A stretch of 11,885 bases of DNA from an uncultured Sutterella sp. (GTDB taxonomy: Bacteria; Pseudomonadota; Gammaproteobacteria; Burkholderiales; Burkholderiaceae_F): positions 1 to 11,885 of the forward strand of contig CAJKCQ010000065.1 of NCBI GenBank assembly GCA_905198475.1, read 5' to 3'. The position numbers were made by a program, and so were the translations under genes. The notes beneath the pieces are model-generated. The model was given only the letters and a program-made list of their open reading frames with translations, did not search any database and was not told where the DNA came from. How positions within the stretch are numbered: position 1 is the stretch's first letter; every line of letters starts with the position of its first letter. Below, in pieces: positions 1-6,937 of this stretch.

Positions 1-368
1 TCCTCGGCGGCGCGCTTCTCAGCGAGCGCGCGGGCCTCGGCCTCCATGCGCGCCTGCTCCTCGGCCTGCAGCTGGGGGTTCTTCACGAAGACGCGCTTGC
101 GGCGCACTTCGACCTGAATCGTGTGGGCGCGCCCGGAGGCGTCGCTCTGCTTGATCACGCTCTTCTCCTTGCGGGTGAGGGTGATCTTCCTCTGGCTCGA
201 CTGCGTGCGCTCGATGCGCAGGCTGTCAAGGAGCCGGTTCTTGTCGGCGTCGGAGAGCGTGTCGGTCTCCGCGGACTTGTCCACGCCCGCGGCGCGAAGC
301 TGCTCAATGAGGGTCTTGGCAGGGAGCTTCAGTTCCTGCGCGAATTCCTTAACCGTCATGCTGGTCAT
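1..368 (-). CDS. infB: Translation initiation factor IF-2, N-terminal part (runs off the window)
   Basis: This is the first 122 codons of IF-2, the GTPase that brings initiator fMet-tRNA to the 30S subunit and promotes 50S joining in the cytoplasm. The visible protein starts MTSMTVKEFAQELKLPAKTL, the small helical IF2_N domain (about residues 1-50). The IF-2-associated region follows (about 60-110), recognisable from ITLTRKEKSVIKQ and IQVEVRRKRVFVK. The charged linker rich in Ala and Glu is just beginning at the window edge. The G domain is outside. Two in-frame ATGs lie 9 nt apart (368 and 359). I chose 368 because AAGGAG sits 11 nt upstream of it, against 20 nt for the inner one. It is the third gene of rimP-nusA-infB, separated from nusA by 167 nt. 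The truncation is only the window boundary. Confidence 0.95.
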   Translation of the reverse strand, partial: MTSMTVKEFAQELKLPAKTLIEQLRAAGVDKSAETDTLSDADKNRLLDSLRIERTQSSQRKITLTRKEKSVIKQSDASGRAHTIQVEVRRKRVFVKNPQLQAEEQARMEAEARALAEKRAAE

Positions 369-535
369 GTTCTTTTCTACTCCTTCGAATGCGCCCCGGG
401 CGGCGCGGAGGCCTCCTGCGCTCACCGCCCCTCCCGGCGGGGAGGGGGGAGCGGGGGCCGCTTACGCGGCGCCACTTGAAGGGCGCATTCATGCGGGATG
501 CGGTTTGGGTGGGTGGGATGCTCGCAGCAGGAGCG
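369..535 (-). other. nusA-infB spacer containing a GC-rich palindromic hairpin
   Basis: This 167-nt intra-operon spacer carries a near-perfect hairpin. An 8-bp stem (428-435 with 440-447, tetraloop GGCG) sits inside a 5-bp outer stem, CGCTC (419-423) with GAGCG (449-453). No U-tract follows it in the minus direction, so it does not look like an intrinsic terminator. It lies about 35 nt upstream of the infB ribosome binding site. A small open frame crosses the spacer and would read through the palindrome as an SPLPAGRG-type peptide, a pattern often produced by dispersed GC-rich extragenic palindromes. I do not regard that frame as a gene. The element could be a REP-like repeat, an RNA-stability or processing element, or a brake on infB expression. 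Confidence 0.6.
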
Positions 536-2068
536 TCATTCCTTCTTTTCAGCCGCTTCGGCCTTGGCGGCGTCTTCGCCGAACCAGTGCGCGCGGGCGG
601 CCATGATGAGGCGGCTCGCAGCGGCCTCGTCAAGCCCGGTGATCTCGACGAGCTCTTCGGTGGCGAGGCCGCCGAGGTCGTCGAGCGTGCGCACGCCGCG
701 GCCCACGAGCTTGCTCGCGAGGTCGTTGTCCATGCCCTCGAGCGCGAGGAGCGCCGGGTCGGCCTTGCGCAGGTTCTCCTCACGCGTGATCGCGTCGGCG
801 AGGAGCTTGTTGCGGGCGCGGGCGCGCAGCTCCTCGATCGTCTCCTTGTCGAAGGCTTCGATCGAGAAGAGCTCCTTCTCGGGCACGTAGGCGATCTCCT
901 CGATCGAGGAGAAGCCTTCGGCGATGAGCACGTTGGCGGCCGCCTCGTCGATGTCGAGGCTCTTCATGAACTCCTCGCGGATGCGGGCGACTTCGGCGTC
1001 GCGCTTCTCGCTCGCCTCGGCCTGCGTGAGGATGTTGATCTGCCAGCCGGTGAGCTCGGAGGCGAGGCGGACGTTCTGGCCGCCGCGGCCGATCGCGACG
1101 GCGAGGTTGTCCTCGTCGACCACGACCTCCATCGTGTGGGTGTCCTCGAGCATCACGATCGAGCGGACCTTCGCGGGCTCGAGCGCGCCCACGACGAACT
1201 GCGCGGGATCCTCGTTCCAGACGACGATGTCGATGCGCTCGCCGGACAGTTCGGACGTCACGGCGTTCACGCGCGAGCCGCGCATGCCGATGCAGGTGCC
1301 GATCGGGTCCACGCGGTGGTCGTGCGAGGTGACGGCGACCTTCGCGCGCGCGCCCGGATCGCGGGCGGCGGCCTTGATCTCGATGATGCCCTCTTCGATT
1401 TCGGGCACTTCAAGCTCGAAAAGCTTCTTGAGGAATTCGGGCGAGGTGCGCGAGAGGATCACGGTCTTGCCCTTCGGGGTGTCGCCGACGTGGTCCACGT
1501 AGGCGCGCACGCGGTCGCCCGTGCGCATGTTCTCGCGCGGGATCATCTGGTTGCGGGGCAGGCGCGCCTCGAGGCGGCCCACCTCGACGATGGCGTCGCC
1601 CTTGTCCATGCGCTTGATCGAGCCCGTGACGATCGACTCCTTCTTCTCGAGGAACTCGGCGAGGATCTGTTCGCGCTCGGCGTCGCGCAGGCGCTGCAGG
1701 ATCACCTGCTTGGCGTCCTGGGCGAAGCGCCGGCCCGCGGAGTCGATGTCCACGTTCTCGATCGGACGCTCGACGTAGTCGCCCGGCTGAAGGTCGGGAT
1801 ATTCGTCATGAATGTCGGAGAACATCTCCTGGTGGTCGGGCTCCTGCAGGCCCTCCTCGTCGGGCACGACGAGCCAGCGGCGCACGGCGGTGAATTCGCC
1901 CGTCTGCTGATCGACGCGCACGACGATGTCGGCGTCCTCGCCGGGGAAGCGGGCGCGCTTGATCGCGCTCGCGAGGGCGATTTCCAGCACGCCGAAGACG
2001 ATGTTCTTCTCGACGTTCTTTTCACGGGCGAGCACGTCCACGAGCTCGAGCATTTCACGGCAGTTCAT
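536..2068 (-). CDS. nusA: Transcription termination/antitermination factor NusA
   Basis: This codes for 510 aa, close to the 495 aa of E. coli NusA. NusA binds the RNA polymerase flap and nascent RNA, modulates pausing and intrinsic termination, and takes part in rRNA antitermination. Domains in order are the polymerase-binding N-terminal domain (about 1-130), S1 (about 143-208), KH1 (about 245-290, with GTCIGMRGSRV at 257-267), KH2 (about 305-350, with AIGRGGQNVRLASELTGW), and two acidic helix-hairpin-helix repeats (about 370-420 and 440-495). The paired C-terminal repeats are typical of the long proteobacterial form. The ATG at 2068 is preceded by AGGAAG, which overlaps the rimP stop codon. 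Only 7 nt separate the two genes, suggesting translational coupling. The C-terminal tail is Ala/Lys/Glu-rich. NusA is known to autoregulate this operon in E. coli. Confidence 0.98.
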   Translation of the reverse strand: MNCREMLELVDVLAREKNVEKNIVFGVLEIALASAIKRARFPGEDADIVVRVDQQTGEFTAVRRWLVVPDEEGLQEPDHQEMFSDIHDEYPDLQPGDYVERPIENVDIDSAGRRFAQDAKQVILQRLRDAEREQILAEFLEKKESIVTGSIKRMDKGDAIVEVGRLEARLPRNQMIPRENMRTGDRVRAYVDHVGDTPKGKTVILSRTSPEFLKKLFELEVPEIEEGIIEIKAAARDPGARAKVAVTSHDHRVDPIGTCIGMRGSRVNAVTSELSGERIDIVVWNEDPAQFVVGALEPAKVRSIVMLEDTHTMEVVVDEDNLAVAIGRGGQNVRLASELTGWQINILTQAEASEKRDAEVARIREEFMKSLDIDEAAANVLIAEGFSSIEEIAYVPEKELFSIEAFDKETIEELRARARNKLLADAITREENLRKADPALLALEGMDNDLASKLVGRGVRTLDDLGGLATEELVEITGLDEAAASRLIMAARAHWFGEDAAKAEAAEKKE

Positions 2069-2075
2069 TTTCTTC

Positions 2076-2639
2076 CTACCCCTTGAAGTTCAGTTCACGA
2101 ATGAGATGGGCGCGCTCGACCTCGGAGAGCGGGAAGGCGACGCGCACGGGCGCGGCTTCGACGGTCGTGCGCTTCTTGGCGCGCAGCGCCGCGGCGCGCG
2201 GCGTGCGGGCGACGTCGACCTCGAAGTAGTCGAATTCAATCCTCTCGGCGCCCGACTCGCCCGAGATGCCGATGATGCGGCCCTCGAGCTTGCGGCGGCC
2301 CGCCGCCGGGAAGCCTTCGGCCTGCATGGGCGCGAAGAGCTCGACCGCGGCGAGTTCGCCCGCGAAGCGCTCCCAGTCGCGGGCGCGCTTCAGGGGGCGC
2401 TCGACGCCCGGAGACGAGACTTCGAGGCGCTCGTAGGGCACGTCCTCGACCGTGAAGAGGTGCGTGAGCTGATCGCTCACGCGCTCGCAGTCTTCGAGCG
2501 AAATGCCGCCTTCGGCCGTCGTGTCGATCGTGACGCGCACGAGGCCGCGCGCGAGGCGCTCGCAGTCGACGTACTCGTAGCCGAGCCCTTCGACGGTCTT
2601 CTCCACAAGGGCGCTCAAGGCTCCGGAGGATGAATTCAT
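2076..2639 (-). CDS. rimP: Ribosome maturation factor RimP
   Basis: This codes for 187 aa from the ATG at 2639. RimP helps assemble the 30S subunit, probably by aiding S12 incorporation near the central pseudoknot. The N-terminal alpha/beta domain (about 1-83) ends with the family hallmark LEVSSPGVERPL (72-83). The C-terminal SH3-like domain covers about 85-187. The protein is somewhat longer than E. coli RimP (about 150 aa) because of an insertion around residues 135-165 (ARTPRAAALRAKK and flanks). An in-frame TTG lies 9 nt upstream at 2648, but GAAGGG would be only about 3 nt from it. GAAGGG is about 11 nt from the ATG, so the ATG is preferred. It is first in rimP-nusA-infB and lies about 100 nt downstream of an intrinsic terminator. 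No convincing promoter lies between that terminator and the gene. Confidence 0.95.
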   Translation of the reverse strand: MNSSSGALSALVEKTVEGLGYEYVDCERLARGLVRVTIDTTAEGGISLEDCERVSDQLTHLFTVEDVPYERLEVSSPGVERPLKRARDWERFAGELAAVELFAPMQAEGFPAAGRRKLEGRIIGISGESGAERIEFDYFEVDVARTPRAAALRAKKRTTVEAAPVRVAFPLSEVERAHLIRELNFKG

Positions 2640-3132
2640 AGGCTTCAAAACCCTTCAAACGGAGCGGACGCCGCGGCGCCGGGGCCCTCCCTTCGATTCG
2701 CCGGGAGAACGGGGCCGCCGCAGTGGTCCGCTCGAGATCAAAAAAAAATGGGCATCACTGCCCATTTCTCTCTCCCGCATCCGCCCGCCCTGATGAAGCC
2801 GTCTTTTGCGGCTTTGGGGCGGCGGCGCAGGCGGCACGGCCGCAGCTCCTCCGCAGGGAGCCCCGGCTGCGGGAGAGAGGCTCTCCTCCGAGACGGGGCG
2901 CCCCGTTTCATGCGGACGGGCGCGACTGCCAGAATGCGACGTCTCAAGGCGGTGGAGGCGTCCCGGGCGAAGACTCCCTGCGGGAGCGCCTGGGGACATC
3001 CTCTGCCGGACCGCTCGTGCCCTCAAGAAAATGAGAAGGGCCGACATTGGGCCCGCACTTCGGTTCATCCGGCATTCGGTCTCCGGCTGGAGGGCCGAAC
3101 CCTCCGGCGGCTCTGACCGGCCTTGAAGAATA
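2640..3132 (-). ncRNA. Structured leader RNA of rimP-nusA-infB (possible attenuator) or independent small RNA
   Basis: This stretch of about 490 nt has no credible coding sequence. The predicted minus-strand transcript starts near 3132, 7 nt or so after a TAGAAT -10 box. It then runs through local hairpins: 3077-3119 (CGGTC/GACCG enclosing GGAGGG/CCCTCC), about 3020-3043, about 2967-2992, the perfect palindrome 2893-2906, 2873-2889, about 2843-2873 (CGCAGC/GCTGCG), and about 2795-2816 (AAGCCG/CGGCTT). A strong terminator ends the series at 2740-2767. About 100 GC-rich nt then lead to rimP. NusA autoregulation through leader terminators is established for the E. coli operon, and a computationally predicted rimP leader attenuator family has been described in Gammaproteobacteria. 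I see no match by eye to RNase P RNA, tmRNA, 6S, SRP RNA or common riboswitches. The attenuator role is inference. Confidence 0.55.
2740..2767 (-). terminator. Intrinsic terminator upstream of rimP
   Basis: In the minus direction a 9-bp stem (AAATGGGCA at 2746-2754 pairing with TGCCCATTT at 2759-2767, loop 2755-2758) runs into an uninterrupted T-tract over 2740-2748. It is the clearest terminator in this part of the window. It would end any transcript started upstream, either conditionally (as a leader attenuator for rimP) or completely (as the end of an rluB or small-RNA transcript). Confidence 0.9.
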
Positions 3133-3138
3133 GGCGTG

Positions 3139-3167
3139 ATTCTAGGGAAAACTCAACCCGGGCGCAA
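3139..3167 (-). promoter_or_regulatory. Candidate sigma70 promoter for the rimP leader
   Basis: TTGCGC (3162-3167), a 17-nt spacer and TAGAAT (3139-3144, five of six matches to TATAAT) form a plausible promoter on the minus strand in an otherwise GC-rich region. An alternative reading nearby is TTGAGT, 18 nt, TATTCT. It lies about 60-90 nt after the rluB stop and directly before the hairpin-rich stretch. The same TAGAAT hexamer stands before scpB and rarA. Confidence 0.5.
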
Positions 3168-3228
3168 GGAGCCGGGGCGACTTTCTCGCCGCCCGCGGCG
3201 CCCCGGGCGCCCACGGGACCCGAAGTCC

Positions 3229-4431
3229 TCAGAGGCGTCCGCCCCGGGGACCGCGCCCCGACTTCGGACCGCGCGGGGTGGCGTCGTCTTCGGCCGGGCC
3301 CTTGCGGTAGGCGCGCTGCGTGCGCCGGCCGCTCATGTCGCGCCCCTCCTTGAAGGGCACGCCCGTGCGGTCGGTGTCATTGCGGCCCGCGCGCTCCTCG
3401 CGGCGCGGACGGCGGGCGGCCTCGGCCTCCTCCTTCTCCATGCGCTCGCGCCAGCGGATGCGCGCGGCGGCCTTCTCCGCCTTCACCTCCGCGGCCTTCT
3501 CGGCGGCCTCCTCGGGCGTGACGGAGCGGTCGATGCGGTCGAGTTCGGCGATCCAGCGCTTCACGTCGGCGGGTTCGAGCTCCTTCATCTTGCCGCGCAG
3601 GAGCCCCGGCGGGAGCTCCACGGCGCCGTAGCGCACGCGGATGAGGCGCGAGACGGTGAGGTTCACCGCCTCGAAGAGGCGCCTCACCTCGCGGTTGCGG
3701 CCTTCGCGGATCGTCACCGTGTACCAGTGGTTGAGGCCGCGCCCGCCCTCGTCCTCGAGCGTTTGAAATTTCGCCGGACCGTCCTCGAGTTCGACCCCAT
3801 CGAGCAGCTGCTGCTCGGCCTCGGGGGTGAGTTCGCCCGCAGTGCGCACGGCGTACTCACGCTCCATCTCGTAGCGCGGGTGCATCAGGCGGTTGGCGAG
3901 CGCCCCGGAGGTCGTGAAGATGAGGAGCCCCTCGGTGTTGAAGTCGAGGCGCCCCACGGCGATCCAGCGCCCGCCCGGCACGCGCGGCAGGTGCGCGAAG
4001 ACGCTCGGACGCCCCTCGGGGTCGTCGCGCGAGACGATCTCGCCCGCGGGCTTGTGGTAGATGAGCACGCGCGGCGCGTCGCCCGGCTGCGGGGCGGCGC
4101 GGCGCACGGCGCGCCCTTCGACGCGGATCACGTCCTCGGGGCCCACGCGGTCGCCCAACTTGGCGGAGAGGCCATTCACCGTCACGACGCCCGACTCGAT
4201 GAGGCGCTCCATTTCGCGCCGCGACCCCCAGCCCGCGTCGGCGAGGGCCTTCTGGAGCTTCTCGGTCGCAATGCCGGCGAGGGCGGCGGCGGCCGCGGCC
4301 GCCTCAGCCGTCTGCGGGCGGTCGGCCTCCCGGTCCGGGCGTTTCACCGGACGGGGCTTCTTCATCGGCGCCCTGAAGGGCGTGCGCTTCTTTTCGGCCG
4401 TCTGCGGACGGCCCCGGTTGTTCTTCGTCAA
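3229..4431 (-). CDS. rluB: 23S rRNA pseudouridine synthase, RluB type
   Basis: This codes for 400 aa from a TTG start. RluB isomerises U2605 of 23S rRNA (E. coli numbering) to pseudouridine. A basic, low-complexity N-terminal tail (about 1-53, with an Ala run at 44-50) precedes an S4 RNA-binding domain (about 55-105). The synthase core follows (about 120-290). GRLDFNTEGLL (160-170) holds the catalytic Asp163, and EGRNREVRR (243-251) is typical of the RsuA/RluB/E/F family. The C-terminal tail (about 300-400) is coiled-coil-like, then strongly basic. The TTG at 4431 has AGGAGG 9 nt upstream. An internal ATG at 4365 is possible but has a weaker site and would remove only tail residues. The TTG start overlaps the end of scpB by 128 nt. 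RluB next to ScpB is a common pairing. RluE or RluF specificity is less likely given the context and long basic tails. Confidence 0.93.
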   Translation of the reverse strand: MTKNNRGRPQTAEKKRTPFRAPMKKPRPVKRPDREADRPQTAEAAAAAAALAGIATEKLQKALADAGWGSRREMERLIESGVVTVNGLSAKLGDRVGPEDVIRVEGRAVRRAAPQPGDAPRVLIYHKPAGEIVSRDDPEGRPSVFAHLPRVPGGRWIAVGRLDFNTEGLLIFTTSGALANRLMHPRYEMEREYAVRTAGELTPEAEQQLLDGVELEDGPAKFQTLEDEGGRGLNHWYTVTIREGRNREVRRLFEAVNLTVSRLIRVRYGAVELPPGLLRGKMKELEPADVKRWIAELDRIDRSVTPEEAAEKAAEVKAEKAAARIRWRERMEKEEAEAARRPRREERAGRNDTDRTGVPFKEGRDMSGRRTQRAYRKGPAEDDATPRGPKSGRGPRGGRL

Positions 4432-5035
4432 AATTCAGTTCCTCCTGCAGCTGCATCGAGCCGATTCCGGGCGATTCCTGCGCTTGCGGATTTTCGTCGC
4501 CCAAGGCGAACTCCTCCGGCGCGGTTGCGGCAAGATTGGGGAGCTCCGCCAGGCTCCGGATCCCAAGATCCGTCAAAAAGGTCTTCGTCGTGCCCAAGAG
4601 CGCCGGGCGACCCGGCGTCTCGCGCCATCCCACCGTCTCGATCCACCCGCGGTCCTCGAACTGCCGGATGATCGCCGGGTTGACCCCGACGCCGCGGATC
4701 TCCTCGATGTCGCCGCGGGTCACGGGCTGCCGGTAGGCGATGATGGCGAGCGTCTCCATCGCGGCGCGCGAATAGCGCGCGGGGCGCTCCTCGGCGAGCC
4801 GCGAGAGCCACGTCATGGCTCCGGGGGCCGTGCGGAAGCGCCAGCCGCCGTCCGCGGTCTCCTCGAGCCGCATCGCGCGGTCCTCCCACGAGCGCGCAAG
4901 CGCCTCGAGTTCGGTGCGGATCTGCTTTGCGGTGGGCTCGTCCTTGAAGAGCCGCCGCATCTCGCGGATCGTGAGGGGGCGGCCCGCGGTGAGGAGCGCG
5001 GCCTCGAGAATCGTCTGCGGCGTGAATTCAGCCAT
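4304..5035 (-). CDS. scpB: Segregation and condensation protein B
   Basis: This codes for 243 aa. ScpB is the winged-helix (kite) partner of ScpA in the SMC condensin complex, which compacts and separates chromosomes. The first winged helix spans about 1-80 and the second about 88-165. SRAAMETLAIIAYRQPVTRGD (first 20 residues at 89-108) is the family signature, followed by GVNPAIIRQFEDRGWIE. Residues about 170-243 are a non-conserved acidic, Pro/Gly-rich tail. Residues 202-243 are read from DNA that also encodes the RluB N-terminus in another frame, so the tail may be a by-product of the overlap. ScpA, often the upstream neighbour, is not here: the upstream side is a terminator and tRNA-Ser. 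The ATG at 5035 has only a weak ribosome binding site. A candidate -10 box lies at 5102-5107. Confidence 0.94.
   Translation of the reverse strand: MAEFTPQTILEAALLTAGRPLTIREMRRLFKDEPTAKQIRTELEALARSWEDRAMRLEETADGGWRFRTAPGAMTWLSRLAEERPARYSRAAMETLAIIAYRQPVTRGDIEEIRGVGVNPAIIRQFEDRGWIETVGWRETPGRPALLGTTKTFLTDLGIRSLAELPNLAATAPEEFALGDENPQAQESPGIGSMQLQEELNFDEEQPGPSADGRKEAHALQGADEEAPSGETPGPGGRPPADG
4396..4413 (-). repeat. Perfect GGCCGTC-TGCG-GACGGCC hairpin in the scpB/rluB overlap
   Basis: This is a 7-bp exact stem with a TGCG tetraloop, located 18-35 nt inside the rluB reading frame. A variant (CCGTC-TGCG-GGCGG, one wobble pair) occurs at 4308-4321. The complement of the tip occurs at 5372-5385. 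In RluB both copies read as RPQTAE. It may be a short dispersed repeat that has entered coding DNA. Confidence 0.55.
4441..4446 (-). promoter_or_regulatory. Ribosome binding site that supports the TTG start of rluB
   Basis: On the minus strand AGGAGG lies 9 nt before the TTG at 4431, inside the scpB reading frame. It is a perfect match to the anti-Shine-Dalgarno core CCTCC seen at the 16S 3' end in this window. It is the main reason for preferring the TTG over the downstream ATG at 4365. Confidence 0.75.
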
Positions 5036-5063
5036 GGTCGGGGCCCTGCGATGAAGGCGCTAC

Positions 5064-5081
5064 GGCGCCCCGTGGGGCGCC
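5064..5081 (-). repeat. Perfect-arm palindrome in the scpB leader
   Basis: GGCGCCCC (5064-5071) and GGGGCGCC (5074-5081) are exact inverted repeats separated by 2 nt. They form a very stable hairpin about 30-50 nt before the scpB start, downstream of the candidate promoter. A T-tract is absent, so it is not an intrinsic terminator. It could slow ribosome loading or protect the 5' end of the mRNA. Confidence 0.6.
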
Positions 5082-5101
5082 GACGACGTCTGACGTCCGC
5101 C

Positions 5102-5130
5102 ATTCTAAGAAGAATGCCGGACGATCAGGC
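5102..5130 (-). promoter_or_regulatory. Candidate promoter for scpB-rluB
   Basis: TAGAAT at 5102-5107 is a good -10 match. At 17 nt spacing the -35 position reads GCCTGA, which is weak. The -10 box sits inside a small exact inverted repeat, CATTCT/AGAATG (5101-5106 and 5111-5116), a possible operator or chance. It lies just behind the tRNA-Ser terminator, so scpB needs a start site near here. Confidence 0.4.
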
Positions 5131-5167
5131 AAAAAAAAGCCCGAACCGTTCGGTCCGGGACGTTTTT
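5131..5167. terminator. Bidirectional intrinsic terminator after tRNA-Ser
   Basis: CCCGAACCG (5140-5148) pairs with CGGTCCGGG (5151-5159) with one A/C mismatch and a GTTC-type loop. In the minus direction it is followed by eight T residues (5131-5138), closing the serS/tRNA-Ser region. In the plus direction it is followed by CGTTTTTCTT, so it could act both ways, but no plus-strand gene is evident. Confidence 0.88.
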
Positions 5168-5184
5168 CTTCTCCTGGAGGCAAC

Positions 5185-5275
5185 TGGCGGAAGGGGTGGG
5201 ATTTGAACCCACGATACGGTATAACCGTATACCGGATTTCGAGTCCGGCGCATTCGACCTCTCTGCCACCCTTCC
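5185..5275 (-). tRNA. tRNA-Ser, anticodon CGA
   Basis: This 91-nt class II tRNA includes an encoded CCA (5185-5187). The acceptor stem GGAAGGG (5269-5275) pairs with CCCTTCC (5189-5195), with discriminator G at 5188. The T-arm carries GTTCAAATC. The anticodon loop CTCGAAA gives anticodon CGA (5239-5241), reading UCG serine codons. The long variable arm, with a TACGG/CCGTA stem, is the main identity element for seryl-tRNA synthetase, whose gene serS lies directly upstream. It has its own promoter-like sequence 20 nt before the 5' end and a strong terminator after the 3' end. Confidence 0.97.
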
Positions 5276-5295
5276 GTGTCCAAGAGAGGAGTCGA

Positions 5296-5324
5296 ATATT
5301 ACAGAGCCCGGGAGAAAAAAGCAA
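5296..5324 (-). promoter_or_regulatory. Candidate promoter for tRNA-Ser
   Basis: TTGCTT (5319-5324), exactly 17 nt, then TAATAT (5296-5301), preceded by TG. The -10 box ends 20 nt before the mature tRNA 5' end, a sensible spacing for a short 5' leader removed by RNase P. This suggests the tRNA is transcribed independently of serS. Confidence 0.6.
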
Positions 5325-5335
5325 GAGGCCGGACG

Positions 5336-5353
5336 AAAAAATCCGGCGCCGGA
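5336..5353 (-). terminator. Probable serS terminator
   Basis: On the minus strand the palindrome TCCGGCGCCGGA (5342-5353) is followed directly by six T residues (5336-5341). The usable stem is short because the palindrome has no separate loop. A larger hairpin lies just upstream at 5358-5400 (ACGAAGCGC pairing with GCGCTTCGT, enclosing CCGTC/GACGG). A competing fold pairs 5348-5353 with 5328-5333, placing the T-run in the loop. Confidence 0.5.
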
Positions 5354-5357
5354 GATG

Positions 5358-5400
5358 ACGAAGCGCCGGGACCGTCCGCAGACGGGCGCCAGCGCTTCGT
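5358..5400 (-). repeat. Long hairpin between serS and tRNA-Ser
   Basis: The outer stem is 9 bp and exact (5358-5366 with 5392-5400). The inner tip is CCGTC-CGCA-GACGG (5372-5385). It lies 84 nt after the serS stop. The tip is the complement of the GACGG/CCGTC tetraloop hairpin seen at 4396-4413, so this may be a copy of a short dispersed repeat, used here as a 3'-end stabiliser of the serS mRNA. Confidence 0.55.
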
Positions 5401-5483
5401 GCGTTCGGGGCTCCGCCGTTCGAGACCTCTTCCCGGGCGCCGGACCGGCGCCCTAATGGATCCCGGACGGAGGAGGTTCTTCC

Positions 5484-6782
<1,299 letters not shown>

Positions 6783-6937
6783 GTTCTCTTGTCCTAGGGT
6801 GTTTGAGTAGCGCGGTGGAGGGCCCCCCGTCGACCGGGGCGCCCCCGCTGCGCGGGAATTCACGTCGTGCGGACGGCGTGCGGGAGCCGCCGTCACGGGA
6901 AACTGTCATTTTCGCGGTTTCCACGCCCGCATGCAAA
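6783..6937 (-). other. rarA-serS spacer
   Basis: This 155-nt GC-rich spacer shows no T-tract terminator after rarA and no strong promoter for serS. The weak candidate TTGCAT, 17 nt, GAAAAT begins near 6936. It contains CGTCGTGCGGACG at 6863-6875, a 13-mer found in inverted orientation in the 23S-5S spacer, and one copy of the 9-mer TGCGGACGG. Confidence 0.5.

Noticed and set aside
349..783. 144-codon minus-strand frame across the nusA-infB junction
   Set aside because: It runs out of frame through the end of nusA, the spacer palindrome and the start of infB. The peptide is low complexity.
389..2086. 565-codon open frame on the plus strand opposite nusA
   Set aside because: It is antisense to a clear nusA gene. 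Its composition, rich in Asp/Val/His/Ala/Leu/Arg, is that of a mirror frame in GC-rich DNA, and it has no recognisable domain.
2641..2648. TTG at 2648 as the rimP start
   Set aside because: The GAAGGG site is too close to it, whereas the ATG at 2639 has suitable spacing.
2947..2970. GGTGGAGGCG on the plus strand, like the complement of a tmRNA 3' end
   Set aside because: The expected T-arm complement with GATTCGAAC does not follow, and neither a tag reading frame nor a tmRNA 5' end is present.
2655..3068. 137-codon minus-strand frame upstream of rimP
   Set aside because: It reads straight through the intrinsic terminator at 2740-2767, is Arg/Pro-rich, and has no ribosome binding site or known domain. 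The region fits a structured RNA better.
3077..3119. Resemblance to the 3' part of a cobalamin riboswitch (AGCCGGAGACCG)
   Set aside because: The conserved B12 core upstream of this motif is absent and the downstream genes are unrelated to cobalamin.
3136..4671. 511-codon plus-strand frame opposite rluB and scpB
   Set aside because: It is a mirror frame of conserved minus-strand genes and no family motif is visible.
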